Positions 1 to 11,900 of a stretch of DNA of 64,000 nucleotides are shown in pieces. The notes under the pieces are model-generated. The model saw only the letters and a program-made list of their open reading frames with translations. It was not told the DNA's origin and made no database searches. The DNA lies in contig BFEA01000046.1 of assembly GCA_003427395.1 (NCBI GenBank), positions 461,086-525,085 on the forward strand, written 5' to 3'. Position 1 is the first letter of the stretch. Each line of letters opens with the position of its first letter. The DNA comes from Chara braunii (taxonomy: Eukaryota; Streptophyta; Charophyceae; Charales; Characeae). The position numbers were made by a program, and so were the translations under genes.

Positions 1-37
<37 letters not shown>

Positions 38-77
38 ATGACAATTCCGCGCGCGGGCGACACACACACTTAGCTGT

Positions 78-119
<42 letters not shown>

Positions 120-120
120 T
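1..120. repeat. CA/CT microsatellites
   Basis: The window opens in a CA dinucleotide run, then a short GC-rich interruption, then CT and CA runs to about base 120. No coding signal is present. It is ordinary simple-sequence DNA and a likely place for assembly uncertainty. Confidence 0.95.
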
Positions 121-550
121 CAATCAGTTTATGTCTGTTAGTCTTTCTCTTGTTGTCTGTCTTCCATCCGTTTTTTCCTAAGTATTTTTCTGTGCGCCCA
201 ACTGAGCACCCTTAATAGTGCCAAACAGTCGGTGGTTCCTCGTTTGGAGTGCCAACTGCACTCTTAGGGGGGCTGCTCAGTTCGGGATGTCTGTGTTGCC
301 TGTCGGTGATGACGGATGGTCGTCGGAGTGTCCCCCTGGCTCAGCGGGTGGTGGGAACCATCAGTTTGCGGGGCTCTATCGTGATGTGAGTAGGTCATGT
401 GCTGCTTTGCTCCGTGTTGGATGTGTAAACTGTTTTGTTTGCGCTCTGCCGCGGTCTTGCTGCCCGAGCCGCTTGCTTTGCAGGTCGTCCTCGCTGCTCT
501 GCTGCCTTGCCGCTTACCTGCGGGTCGTGCCTCTCGTGTCTTTTGCTCGT

Positions 551-870
551 GTGCCTTGTGGTTTGGTAGCCTTGTGGTGGTGCCTCGCGCTTCGCTGCAC
601 GGTTGCTGAGCTGTTTGTCCGTGTGCCCTGTCGGCCTTCAATGTCCTTTGCGTGCATGCCTTGTAGTTTGGTTGCCTTGTTGGTGGTGCCTCGTGCTTCA
701 CGGCACGGTTGCCGAGTTGCTCGTCTGCTTGCCCTGCTGGCCTTCTGCGTCCCTTACTTGCTTGCGCGCCTTGTAGTCTGGTCGCCTTGCTGATGTTGCC
801 TTGCGCTGCACCGCACGGTTGCCGAGCTGCTGGTCCGCTTGCCCTGTCATTCCTTGCAGTTGTCTTTGGT
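551..870. repeat. Degenerate tandem repeat, ~108-bp unit, three copies
   Basis: Three successive units start near 551, 655 and 766. Each begins with GCCTTGTRGTYTGGTNGCCTT and later contains GCACGGTTGCYGAG. The long open frames here on both strands are explained by this GC-rich tandem repeat and do not resemble any protein I know, so I do not call genes. From 871 to 1634 I see only low-complexity T-rich and A-rich sequence. Confidence 0.75.
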
Positions 871-1634
871 GATAAGCAGTTGGGCTGCCTCTACTGTGTT
901 GCCTGGTGCTCCACAGGGTTGTTGCCCGCTGCTATGTCCCACTTGGGGACAGTCTGCCTTCAACATGGGTCAAAGGGTTCATGACCCAAACCATCAAATA
1001 TGAGGATTCCACAGATTGTCGAGGGTTCAGCCTCGTGATGAGTCGATGCAATTCTGACGAAACAATCTTGTTGTCATCAGTTTTCTTTTTTTTCGGTCCT
1101 TCGACTTTCGTGGGACTTGTATTTTTTTCGATTTGCCTGTTTTCGTCGGTGCTAGTTGTTTCTCAGTTCACTGTCTTTGCCTCGTCTTATCGTGTTTTTG
1201 TGCCCGCCCGTCTCCCCCGTGCCCACCAGCCTATGTGTTTTGTTGTTGCTTGTTATTTATGTGCCTCGTATGTCTCCTCAGTGTGCATCCAGCCTTGAGT
1301 ACTGCCTCTGTGTCTCTATATACGGATGCCTTGATGCCACCCTGTGTATGGATTGTTCTGTGCAAGAGGTGATACAACCTCCCTTCTTTGACAATCGTGA
1401 ATGCACACCCTGTTACGCTGCTTGCCGCGTTTGCGGGGCTCTGTTTATCTCAACACACACACACACGTTCACACACAAATATTAAAAGGCCCTGGAAAAA
1501 AAAAAACATATATTTTTTTTCCATTGCTTGATTGTTTCCTTAGGACCAAAAAAAAAACAAAAAAAAACCGTAAAAACGAAGAATACAAAGAACTGCCAAC
1601 CAAAAATCCCCCCCCCAAAAAAAACTTTTTTTAA

Positions 1635-1668
1635 ATATGGGGTTGTAGGGATTAAAATCCCTACAACC

Positions 1669-1701
<33 letters not shown>
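1635..1701. repeat. Perfect 19-bp inverted repeat next to (AT)n
   Basis: Arms at 1635-1653 and 1656-1674 are exact reverse complements separated by two bases, giving a near-perfect cruciform or snap-back. The right arm runs directly into an AT dinucleotide tract to about 1701. It could be the fused termini of a small palindromic element or a replication artefact at an AT-rich site. Confidence 0.85.
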
Positions 1702-1703
<2 letters not shown>

Positions 1704-1830
1704 TACCCATTATTTTAATCAGGAAAAATATGGTAAAATCGCATCCGCGGCGCGGACGAGGTCGGCCGCGCACGCGGCCGTATATGAGTCCGCCATCCGA
1801 GCTCGACGCTGCGGACGCGTCTACTGGTGT

Positions 1831-3140
1831 TTCATAGGGCCATTTAACTTAGAAACAAAGCCTAGTCGCCCTGAACTGTTTAAGTAACCAAGTTATATAT
1901 ACCTTTCTGCTTTTAGTCTTTTAAGGTAGCATAGGACTGAACCATTCAACTTAGAAACAAAGTTTAGCCTGCCCCTTCTTACCATCAATTAAAATATTCC
2001 TAATTTGTACTCTCTTCATTGTGATAAGCTATAGTCAGACCATTCAACTTAGAAACAAAGTCTAACTAGACTGTTCATAAGTAAAATAATAGTAGAGTAC
2101 ATGTATAACTATTCCTTGGTTACAACATGTGCGTGGCTCCAGACCAAACCATTCGACTTAGAAACAAAGTTTGGTCCTTCACTTGATTTCCCTCATAATA
2201 AACAAAAAGAAATTTGAGCCATCCAACTTAGGAACAAACTCAAACTCCCTTTTTCAGAAATAATAAAGAAACATAAGGAGACTGGGTCATTCAACTTAGA
2301 AACAAAGCCCAGTCCTACTCATAAAATCCCAAAATAAATCAAGGGACTAAGCCATTCAACTTAGAAACAAAACCTGGTCCCTGAAAATGCATTCGCATGC
2401 AGCCTTCGCAAGTCAGAGCAACCAAATCCAACTTAGGAACAAAGTTTGGTCCTCCGGGCAGTCAAAATAAACATAGCACTGGACCATTCAACTTAGAAAC
2501 TAAGCCCAACCTTTGGTCGACCCAGTCAATCGCAAGCAAAACCACTTTCCCCCTGCCTTCCACCAATTCACAACCCCTTTTCAATCTGAATTCAGACAAC
2601 GAACAAAAAATGGAACTGAGATTGCGCATGCATTCCTTTGCTCGACTCTGATTTAAGTCTGGAAAGTCAAACATAAGATCAATAGGGATGCGTGCAGTAT
2701 ACTCAATCAAACTGTAGCAAGATATACAGGTAAGGGTTTTAGTCGGGTTTATAGAAGGAGATGAAGATTAACACTCAATTCCCTACCTCCAGAACCTCGC
2801 ATAGGTTCCGACAGAGATCCCGCAATCGGTGGGGCAACCTCCTACGAAGGCCTTGGTATGAATAACGGGTGTCAATCCCGGCTGTCGTCTTCCTCCTTGA
2901 ACCAATAGACTGGACTAGGAGTAAGAAGGACAGAAGAAGAGATATTTAGTCGCTCAGATACAGGAGGGTTGCACTCAGACTCACGTGAGAGGGCCTTGAT
3001 TCCTTGACGCGCCTGAGGGCCCCGCAATGGTGGCCAAAATCGTAACAGGATGGCCAACCCATAGCCACACTCAGAACAATAGCATTCCGATGAATCTCCA
3101 ATTCGCAACAACGACCTCCTCCTAAAGTCGTGACACCACT
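1831..3140 (-). mobile_element. Diverged LTR fragment of the giant-element family, minus strand
   Basis: Read on the minus strand, this stretch aligns in the same order with about 17,040-18,330 of the giant repeat. Shared landmarks are the hairpin array, the segment with GGTTCCGRCAGAG followed by CGCAATCGGTGGG (2804-2833), and GAGAGGGCCTTG followed by GCCTGAGGGCCCCGCAATGG (2985-3027). Identity is clearly lower than between the two giant-repeat copies, so this is an older relic. Similarity fades after about 3140. No protein gene is expected here; the minus-strand ORFs are incidental. Confidence 0.7.
1836..2510 (-). repeat. Hairpin array A: nine units with a conserved 20-base core
   Basis: Nine copies of a core close to CATTCAACTTAGAAACAAAG start at about 1841, 1943, 2041, 2150, 2220, 2288, 2353, 2425 and 2484. 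Most are bracketed by short arms that pair with each other but differ from unit to unit: GACCAAAC/GTTTGGTC around 2142-2176, GACTGGG/CCCAGTC around 2280-2314, ACCAAA/TTTGGT around 2421-2450, TTTGAG/CTCAAA near 2213-2243. The core stays constant while the arms change. The array is the reverse complement of those in the two giant repeats. Confidence 0.8.
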
Positions 3141-5330
3141 CCCCTTGACCAAACTGTAGTTATGAAGTCAAGAAGAGCCATATTTGAATAGAGCACACCC
3201 CTTTTGCTCTATCCGACTGCAGACAATGGCGCAACAATATGCCGCAGACCAGCATACACAGCAATACACGGTGCTTGATGTTTATCAGCAAACCGTGTGC
3301 ATCAGCAACCAAGGCACCGCAACAAGGCACACAACAACGGGTCACAGTAGTACTGCTCAAACATCAAAGATATCATGCCCCAACACCACATAACAAAAAG
3401 GATAACGGTTTAGGGCCCTCCTACCTGACCGCCAGAGTAGCATCACAAGTACCATAAACAGTCGTGCTTGCAGGGAACCGACAGTACTTATAAAAGAAAT
3501 AGTTGCCCTGCTGAAACAAGCAACAACAATCTTGAGTTCGACATTGTCACACTGTGTTGTTGTGTAATTGCAGGCAAAACTAGAATGCTGACTTTAGCAG
3601 CCAACAACTTCCCAATCTTAGCAGCAACACTCGTTCCTAGCAGTTGCAGCGCCGGTTCCTGACACATCTCAATCGTGATAATACCCGACTTCCGACGACA
3701 GCAACCATGAACCCTTGCTATGTTCGAACATACAAGTCACTCAACCAACCAAGAACAACCATGTACCACCTCCCATAGAATCAAGAAAGAGCTCTCAATT
3801 TGTCAATCCACAACTATGCCCACACTAACTGAGCCCGTTTCTTCTCCCTTCCTTTTCTCAACCTCGATCTTCTCACCTTCAGTTGTCCCTCACGTACGAG
3901 CTTTCCTGATCCCCCGACCAAGTTAGTTCGAGGTCTGTAGTAGGCAACAGACGGGGAGAAAAACGGCTAACTGGAGGAAGGACATTCGCGATTACCCTAG
4001 TAAACAACAAACTCCCTAGGCAACAGACGGGGCAAAAATCGACTGTGGGTAGTGTGCAGTGAGGAGGGCGAAGGCAAGCAGGCGACCCAGGTGAAGAGGG
4101 GTATCGCTAGAAAGGCTGAGTGGTGATATTGGGTGTTTCGCAGTGTGATGAGAACTATCTGATGTGCGATTGATGTTGAGGTTGAACGGCGGTATAATGC
4201 TGGTTGTGCCAAGGCAATGATTGGTCATCACAATCGACGTCGGCTCATCTGGTTAGAATATCTGTGGTTGGGGGCAGCTATTTTGAGGTACGTTGCTCTT
4301 AGCCTTATCTGCCCTCTTCGACACTTCTTACCGTGAGGATGTGTGTTTTGTCTTGAGAGTCCTCTCATGTGAGGAGTCGAGTGCGCTCAACGTTTAGAGT
4401 CGACATTGTTTACGTGGAGCATTTGGAAGGAGAGGGTGTTGCCATATGAAGGGCCCTAGATGAAGCACTGGGTCACGGTCACCATGCCAACCAGCTGGGA
4501 ATAGAGCACGCATGCTTTGCTGCTTTGTCCTTTGTCTGCCAGCTGCGCTATAGATAAGTCATGAGGGGCAAGCCAGCCCTACAGGGAAGACGGTCTATAA
4601 ATAAATGCTAGCGGGTTGCCTTCCATTGGTTGTGATCGTCGTCCTGTTTGAGACGTTAAATAATTTCTGAGGACCTCGGGAGCCGTCCTTAAACTGCCTC
4701 TTGATCAGCCAATCGGCCGGTGTAAGGCTCGCTGCACGCGAGGGTAAACATGGTGCAGGGCTGGCCAACTCAGCATTGAGTTGGGGCACAGGGGTGGGCC
4801 GTGTGCACACCTTTACACACGCATGCTATTTGGATTGCTCAGGAACGCTGAAGTTAAGTGACATCAAGAAGAATTGAGGGAGGAGTAGATTTTAGGTGAT
4901 AAGTTCGGGAAAAATTCCACTTTGCAAACAACCATGCAAATGAGTCTATTTTTATTTTGATTGATTAGATGTACAACCAGTAACACATTTGACAGACAAC
5001 ATAGGTAGAACTTTTTGTTTCTCCTTATTGGGTTTTTGTTTGTGAACTAGTCAAATAAAATATTTTCGTTTGTAGCAATCTGGACTTACCTGTTGGACCC
5101 AATTGTGTATTCTCTGACAATGTCACCGATTAATTAATTTTATTATTTTAAATCGGTCTGAGCACTACGTTGCGGTAGGCAACCAAGTGACCCCTAGTGC
5201 AGATAGTGCACAAAGCTAAAGCATATGAGCGACAGGGAGGACTCTTAGCCGGACAATCGGGTCCTGCGTTCGTCAAGCCGTCGGCGCCCGTTGGTCCACG
5301 TAGCATTAGGACCCGAGGGTGACCGTCTTC
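3141..5330. other. No gene recognised
   Basis: Only short unsupported ORFs occur on either strand. A 13-base motif, ACTTACCTGTTGG, occurs at 5084-5096 and recurs elsewhere in the window. A weak resemblance to the 5S rRNA box C region lies at 4831-4862 but is not enough to call. The sequence is plausibly old repeat DNA. Confidence 0.5.
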
Positions 5331-5339
5331 TGTTCCGCT

Positions 5340-6665
5340 AGGCTACGGAGAGGCAGCGTCAACTGAGGTTGGCAAGGGACGCAGAGGCAAGCAGAGCCTT
5401 CGCAAGTGAGGTAGCTACCTAAGCAGCCACCATGGCCACCTCTGCGCAACAGAGCTCCCAGGCCAGTAGTTCAAGGACTGTTGGGGCGACGGTCGCATAG
5501 ACCCATAGCCAGTCCGCTAGTGTCATGGCAAGCCAACAAATTAGTGTTAACTCCCGAGGAGGTCACCATTCAGAGAGCCAGGGCTCGCGAATCACAGCTA
5601 CAACAGGCATTACATAAGATACAGGCAAACAAGGAGAGAATGATCAGACGTAGGTTAAGGATGCAGCGGTGCAGACTGCCGTAATAGGGCTGCTTGCCGT
5701 CTCGCAGTCAGCACAACCGCAAGGCACGACCCCAACAGCAGCCAGTGCAGCAACCTGCACCCTAGGCCCCACAACCTGGACTAGTGCAGGCATCGGTACA
5801 AAGACAGTGGGTTCCCAAGGCTGCCATCGCATCACCGAAACCCTTCTCAAGAGATCAAAGGAAGTGCTTGTGGCTGCCTCCTATCTGGAAGGGAGTGCAA
5901 CAAGGTGGTTAAGTGGGTACGTGCAGTTATAGGGGTACGGTCATGACTTCTGCGCTTGGGCAGTCACCCAGAAATTGGATGATTTCCTCAAGCTGGTGGA
6001 AGAAAGGTGGCATGACCCGCAGGAGGCTCAATAGGCCACCGGCGGGATATTGACGATGAGCTCAAGGAAGTTCAGGTTAGTAAGGGATGCCACGAACGCG
6101 GTTGAACGTCTGTTCTGTGTTCCTGGAGTGTGCTACGACCCCCAGGTCTTACTTATCACTTACCTGAGGTGTCTTCCCATAGAGCTCAGGAATCAGTTGG
6201 CCGGTGAGGCTATGATCACAGTCCACAACTTTCCCTCGTTCAGCAAAAAGGCCCTAGATCTAGAGGCAAAGATCGGGCATGGACACCAACCCACTACAGA
6301 TGGTAGGAAAAAAACACCCTTCCTAACTTGAAGGCCAACAGGCACATCATGTTCGTTGACAACGATGGTACTACCATAGAGTTAGACGACTACTTCCAGA
6401 TGGGAGGAGGGTAAGAGTCGGGTAGCGCAAAAGCTTCAGGGGGTGGAGCACTCGCTGCCTCAGTTCAGAAAGGTAAGGCGACTGATAGATGTCGTGGAGG
6501 TTCCCGGTCAAAGAGTCAAGTAGACCCCAATGCTCCTCTATGGGAGAAAGCAGGGCTTACTGAGGACGTGTGGAGAGATCGTTACTCCCTTGCAGCTTGT
6601 ATCCGTTGTGGCCAGAATGGTCATACCCAGTTTAAGTGTCGGAATCGTAGAGTGACAGGAAAGAT
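5340..6665 (+). pseudogene. gag: Ty3/gypsy gag relic with CCHC zinc knuckle
   Basis: Broken reading frames together give a gag nucleocapsid precursor, the retroelement protein that packages RNA into cytoplasmic particles. The best-preserved part (6050-6331) reads ATNAVERLFCVPGVCYDPQ and LRNQLAGEAMITVHNFPSF, a capsid C-terminal pattern of plant-type gypsy elements. Downstream, 6598-6639 encodes a zinc knuckle, CIRCGQNGHTQFKC, with the CX2CX4HX4C spacing. Stops and frameshifts are scattered throughout, for example the TAG ending the 5669-5932 frame. It is followed by a protease relic. I infer the 5' half of a dead element; no LTR was found. Confidence 0.75.
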
Positions 6666-6724
6666 CCCGGCTATGATGGGGTAGGCGTAGGTCTCCTCCG
6701 CTTCCCAAGTTAGCAATGTAGCCA

Positions 6725-7260
6725 GCAGTTTTGGCACTGCTTCGGAAACACGTCGGGCCAGTAGGAATTGTAGTTGTTCCTGCTAGGGTCGAGGTGGTAG
6801 AAACACACTCATCATCTCGAGAGATGGCCCAAGCTATTGACTCTGTCGTCGTCCCGCAAGCACATTCAAACCAATTGATCCTCTGTCCGATGAATGTGTT
6901 TGAGTCCTTAAAGGAGCTAGAAGAGGAGTGGTCTAAATCAGACCCACTAGCTTCTTGGACGACGATGGTTAAAGCTCCTAAGGGTGAGTTGTTCGTTGGC
7001 GAAGTAGATATAGGCGGCCGTATTATGATACTTGTTCGAGGAGGAACTTTATCAGTCGCGCTTGCATTGAACGGCTGCGCTTACAGGGGCAAGTGTAGCG
7101 CCTCAATCGACCTGTGGAGTCGACCTGTGCCAACAAACATCACATGGTAGTCAAATGACTACCTGAATCCCGTACGTGGGAGGGGAACTGAGACATAAAA
7201 TCTTGTTCCTAGTCAGCGATGAACTCCCTATGGATATCTTGTTGGGCTTACTTGGGGTTT
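6725..7260 (+). pseudogene. pro: Retropepsin (aspartic protease) relic, truncated
   Basis: Downstream of the zinc knuckle the frame at 6731-7150 contains GELFVGEVDIGGRIMILV and continues after a stop into VSDELPMDILLGLLG at about 7206-7250. This matches the layout of gypsy proteases, where the catalytic D(S/T)G stretch precedes a C-terminal DIILG motif. The catalytic triplet itself is not recognisable (the expected site reads RGGTLS). Homology stops abruptly at about 7255, where T-rich sequence begins, so RT and integrase are missing. This is a truncation. Confidence 0.55.
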
Positions 7261-8550
7261 CCCTTTTCCGGTGTTCTTTTTTGCTTTGCATTTTTTTTCT
7301 TTTTTCTTTTTTCTTTGTTTCTCCTTGTTTCTTTGTCCTTCACCGTATACATATATACCAGTACTATTCCCGATTAAAGTCATGAGTGAGTTGCTTGCTT
7401 GCTCGAGGACAATTGACTGTGCGGTTGCTGCGAAGCGGAGCCTGTGAAGCGAGGTTGTTTTTCGGTTATGGCGGACTGGGATTTCACGACTGGAGTGGAG
7501 GAGGACCTACCGATAACGGAGGAGCCTGAGGAGGAAATCAAAGCGGAAGAAGCGGTATATGGTCCTGGATCTCCTCTCTCTGTGTATGTATGGGATATGG
7601 CCGTCTGTGTTGGTCTGTGTATGGATGTGCTTTTCTTGCAGGATTGTAACCCCTCTGATGAGACGGTTGAGTGGCAACGGTGAAAAAGCTTTTAGGGGAG
7701 CCACACCCCTCCTGCGGCTACGATTGATCCATGAAGTACAACCGGCCTCCCACATGTTTTTTCCCAGACGTTCTGTCAAGTCGGACTTCACTGCTAGTTG
7801 GCTATGTTTGGTATCTGAGTATAGGAGTGGATTAAAGCTAAAATTAGTCGTCTGATTACGGTCCTCTTATGGCTATGACCTGAGTTTGGATTTTGCCCGC
7901 ATGGATCTCTTCTATTAGTAACGCTGCTCTTGGTGATCTTCTAAAGTTTTGTTGATCTGGAAAGCTATTGTTGCTATACTTTGAGTTCTCCAACTATCAA
8001 TTGACTTGGATCTTGATTCTGGTTGTTATCAGCCCCTGCCCTCTCTGGCTCCGTCCTTATCTTCCGCACCCCAAAAGTGGTATCGCTTTCCCCAACTATG
8101 GTTACCTCGCACCCAAGCTTCCATTCTTTCTTCCCCCTCGTCCTCCTCCGGGGGTGTGCGGAGCATCAAACAACGTTCACCGCCCATCTGCCTGGATGGG
8201 CTTGTTGATTCCTGGTTGCTGTCATGCCCTTCCCGTTTGAAACTTGCATAGACTAACACTACCCCTGATTACCTCACTCGTGCTATTGCAATCCCTATTC
8301 CCCCCTTGTCTTTTTTGTTGGATGGATCGCCCTGCTTGATATGCTTTGAATGAAATAAATGAAGGAATCGATACCCATGGATATTGAAGCCATCTTTGTC
8401 ATTTCTGCATATGGGGACATCGAGCTTGGTGGCTAATTAACGGTATGATTGGGACATGACCGGACCTGGCGTACCACCGTACTAGTGGAGTGCATGACGA
8501 GTACGTCATAGGATCAGTTAGACACACGCACACACACACACACACGCGCA
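7261..8550. other. No gene recognised
   Basis: The start is T-rich (about 7265-7330) and may mark the truncation point of the preceding element. Later ORFs on both strands (79-98 codons) lack recognisable domains. A short (AC)n run lies near 8522-8547. Confidence 0.5.
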
Positions 8551-8554
8551 TGCA

Positions 8555-8693
8555 GTAGTGTATACTTCCATGTTCTAGCGGAAGATTCATTCGATAGTGC
8601 TCATCCTATCAATGGAAGTAACGTGAGGCCAGCCGCGAGGTTGGAGACTTACCTGTTGGCCGGTGCGTTGCTCATACCCCAAGGTCGATTGAC

Positions 8694-8700
<7 letters not shown>
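8555..8700 (+). mobile_element. Small fragment homologous to the giant LTR
   Basis: The stretch from the TCTAGCGGAAG motif through GTAACGTGAGGCCAGCCGCG to ACTTACCTGTTGG (8647-8659) parallels 16,480-16,575 of the left giant repeat and 33,400-33,480 of the right one. It ends in a CT microsatellite. It is a minor dispersed relic of the same repeat family. Confidence 0.55.

Positions 8701-8777
<77 letters not shown>
8697..8777. repeat. (CT)n microsatellite
   Basis: About forty uninterrupted CT dinucleotides. It is followed by an alternating purine-pyrimidine GC-rich stretch (CGCGCGCACGCGCGTGC). The serine-leucine and arginine-glutamate ORFs here are repeat artefacts. Confidence 0.97.
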
Positions 8778-8779
<2 letters not shown>

Positions 8780-8973
8780 CGCGCACGCGCGTGCACGGGT
8801 TGTCGAAGGGTGCGGTGTCCCGGCCCTCCGCTGCGTACCAGACATGTCTCTTATACACATCTAGATGTGTATAAGAGACAGCTCTCTCTCTCTCTCTCTC
8901 TCTCTCCGCGCGCACGCGCGTGCACGGGTTGTCGAAGGGTGCGGTGTCCCGGCCCTCCGCTGCGTACCAGACA
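8777..8973. repeat. Artefactual 68-bp duplication flanking a sequencing adapter
   Basis: The 68 bases at 8777-8844 recur at 8906-8973, and both copies are preceded by CT repeats. Between them lies the adapter at 8845-8881. A mate-pair read through its junction adapter and back into the same locus would produce this arrangement, so the second copy probably does not exist in the genome. Confidence 0.85.
8845..8881. other. Nextera mate-pair junction adapter (Tn5 mosaic ends), contamination
   Basis: Two inverted Tn5 mosaic-end sequences meet head to head: TGTCTCTTATACACATCT then AGATGTGTATAAGAGACAG. This is the Nextera circularisation junction with only its first base lost. The frames through it give the peptide SYTHLDVYKRQ, a known signature of adapter carry-over in databases. 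It is not biological sequence and is not evidence of a transposon in this organism. Confidence 0.97.
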
Positions 8974-11900
8974 AACTCACGGAGCTACGGTGGTGTACCA
9001 GGTCCTTTGGGTTATACTTTGCTGTGGGACTGGTCTGTTCGACGTCACTGGTAACGCCGTTGGGTTTACCTTCGGTCCACGCAAGCTCGGTGCCCAGCTG
9101 TGCAGTTGAACACAGCTAGTTTGTGGCCATGACAGCCGTCGGGCCCGCTCAGGGATGAGATAGTGAAAGCCTGGAGCAGTCGCTCTGAAGTACGCATCGA
9201 GCCCCTATGGCTGGGTTATGATGACGACGGCTGCTGTCAGTCATAGAGAAATACAGAAAAGGAAAAGAAAATAAACAGGGGAAGGGGTGAACGTGGAGCC
9301 TCAGATCCGTGCCTAGACCTGGATTGATGCTTTTGTGTCTCGGGGTCTAATGGCTTTAGTCAAGTTTAGTGATGTAGCGGCGCAAAGAGAATTTTGAAGC
9401 ACCGTTTTCCCGTCTGCTATTATTACTATCATTGTTATCAATTTCTTTATTTAAAATTTATTTCGGTCACCTCGAGGGAAAACGGACGGTTTATTTTCCA
9501 AACGTGACTAAGGAGAGGTGGCCTAGAATGGCTTGGCCCTTCGCGTTCACTCCATTCCTGGCGCAGGACCCCAAAAGAGGGGCAACCCGCGCCCACATTG
9601 GTAGGAGGCTTATAACCTTGCACGGAGGGTCATAAGCCCGCTCCTTGCCATCGGAGGCGGGTACCCGCCAGGAGTAGCCCGGTGGCATGTTTAGAAGGGA
9701 AAAGGACGGCCATCGGTATCCAGTTATGGGACTGCCGAGCCTAACATGTGGTCGCTTCACACCAGGGCATGAAGCTACTAGTGGTTGACAGTGGAAAGCC
9801 CTGCTAGCGCTACGACCGTTGAGTATCAGCCTCTCGTTATCTTCATTCCATTTTTTTTAATTCAGTTTTAACTTATTCTATTTTGTTATTTTCTGAATTA
9901 AACTTTAAGATCTGTTTGAGTCTCTCGTTCAGAACACAGGGGTCGAGGTATGCGACGACCCTATAAAAGGGTAACTAACATTTGGCTACTTGGGCAAGAG
10001 CAATCTCACTACGCCGAGTATTGGTGAACCAAAGAGAGAGGGTTAGGCGGCGTGGTGAGTGTGCGGGAGACCGTCTGTGCGCGCATGCTCATGCTCTGAG
10101 TATTCGGCCCTTGCTATCTCGGAACTCTGCGGCCTGGTACAGTGTACGGTTCAATCGAGAGGGGCTCGACCATGGTGCACAGCAGTGGGTTGTTTGGCTA
10201 TAGGCCAGGGTACCTCCAGTTCCTTTGGAGGTGGGAGCGGATGTCTGGAGAAGGGCCTACAGTGACAGCCATATTGGACTGAAGCCACAAATTGAAAGTA
10301 AACGTAGAGGGCGGAAAAGAGGAAGAAATGAGAGCGGACCAGGGACTGCAGGCGGCCATCATGGAGGCCAAGGATCGGGCTGAGAGGAGGTGCAGGAGAG
10401 ACGGGGTCACATATGGAGTGAAAGTGACCGTTTCTTACCTGGAAGCGGATACTTCGACGGATGCAGTAGAGCGAGAGCAGGAGCATTTTGACTAAGAGTG
10501 AAGCGAGCGATTTGGGCGTAGAGACCCAGTCCTGGCATGGGCTGGACCAGTGGCGGAAGGACCACCCGCCGATCGAGCTTGTAGAGAGCGTCTCAGAGGC
10601 CAACTCACGACGACGACGGCAAGAATGAGGGCTCGAGACAGTTACAAAAAAAGGGGGACGCCTGGCAATTGACACAGAGAGAGAGGCGTGCAAAAAGACG
10701 AGCAGGGAGGTGAGCATACAAAGTGTGTTACGTGCGAGTGGTCACGGTGAGGGTAAGGGTGAGGATGCAAAGCAGGGACGTGAGTGGCTGGCTTTGTTTT
10801 GGGAGAGCCCTCGTAGGGTTTGTATTGACTGGCGTCTGCCCTCATGGTGGTGGCATCCATTCTCCATTCTCGAAAATGCCCTACACTTGGGCACATGTGA
10901 TGATGTCATCTGCCTCCGTGCACGATTTCTGGCGCTCATCATATTGACCCTGGAACCGTAGGAGCACACCGCTGTGCATCTTCTGTTCTTGAGTGTGTGA
11001 TGAGTGTCACCACCTGTTTCCTCGCTGAGATTACCGATCAGAAGAGATCGAACTCCGAACGTGACTCGTTTTAAGAGGGGGAGTGTGCGTAAAAGCATGT
11101 GCTGAAACTGGGCAAGTGCGAGAGAGGAGTCTGATGTGGAAGTGAAACGCGTGCACAAGACGCCTGATGGATTATGAGTCATTGTGGATACCGACTTCGC
11201 CAAGAAGAAGTAACGACTACCAATGAGCGCGTGTATAGTATACGGGACCTAGCTGGTAGTGAGAAAGAGGGCGTGGGTAAGCTCGACCATTACGGTTGAC
11301 GTCACTGGCTATGACAATCTTCTTCTTCCTCCTGTTTCCTTTCTTCCCCTTCCCTTTTCAACCCTCGCGTGGGCGGCGGTGACAATCGGTATCACAGTCA
11401 GCTCCACTCTCGTATCAGTACCTGATGGTAGGCGAAAGTTGAGGGTGAAGGTTATGAGGGAACGGGCGCTAGGATCGGGGTTAGCCGCGAGCCGGGAGGA
11501 GAGTAAAGTCGGACCAGCGTGCATAAATCCCAGAACGTGTGTTCCGAGTAGGGTATGGGCTAGCATCGACTTCCCTTGGTAAAAAAACTAACTAGCGACG
11601 AGCACTCTGGCAGCATGCGGAGTCTAATCAGTGTCTGAGAGAAGCATTGAACAGTATTATATAGGACCGCCCACCATTGTTGACGTAACCTCTTTCCCAG
11701 ATGTGACGGACCCGTGGCGACTACGATGAAGAGAGGTCACGGGGCATTGTCTGTGTCAAGGCCTATCAAGTAAGGAGGGCTCACATGTTCGCCAGATGGA
11801 TGCTGTCGAGTAAAAGGCAGGATGGGCGAGAAGCATGCGTTACTGGGGAGGACGCCTGTGAGAACGCGCAAAAGGTCTATAGAAGGGTAACTTGGTGGAC

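Noticed and set aside
218-793. 191-codon plus-strand ORF, cysteine and leucine rich
   Set aside because: It is generated by a GC-rich tandem repeat of about 108 bases; several frames are open at once and no domain or signal is recognisable.
1836-2510. CRISPR-like array of regularly spaced repeats
   Set aside because: Spacing varies from about 59 to 109 bases, the repeat core is imperfect, and the locus is inside a eukaryotic LTR relic with no cas genes.
4831-4862. 5S rRNA-like segment (GAAGTTAAG with partial neighbours), as in Cassandra elements
   Set aside because: Only the nine-base core and scattered neighbours match; box A and the intermediate element are not recognisable.
8845-8881. 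Tn5 inverted repeats as evidence of a bacterial transposon
   Set aside because: The head-to-head mosaic ends with no transposase and with duplicated flanks are the library adapter.
8587-8915. ORFs with long Arg-Glu or Ser-Leu runs and SYTHLDVYKRQ
   Set aside because: They are translations of the CT microsatellite and of the Nextera adapter.
10710-10961. Possible RT fragment (CIDWRLP resembling CIDYR)
   Set aside because: No other RT boxes occur in the right order before or after it.
11073-11092. Copia-type polypurine tract followed by an LTR starting TGTG
   Set aside because: Suggestive only; no second LTR copy or copia pol sequence is present in the window.
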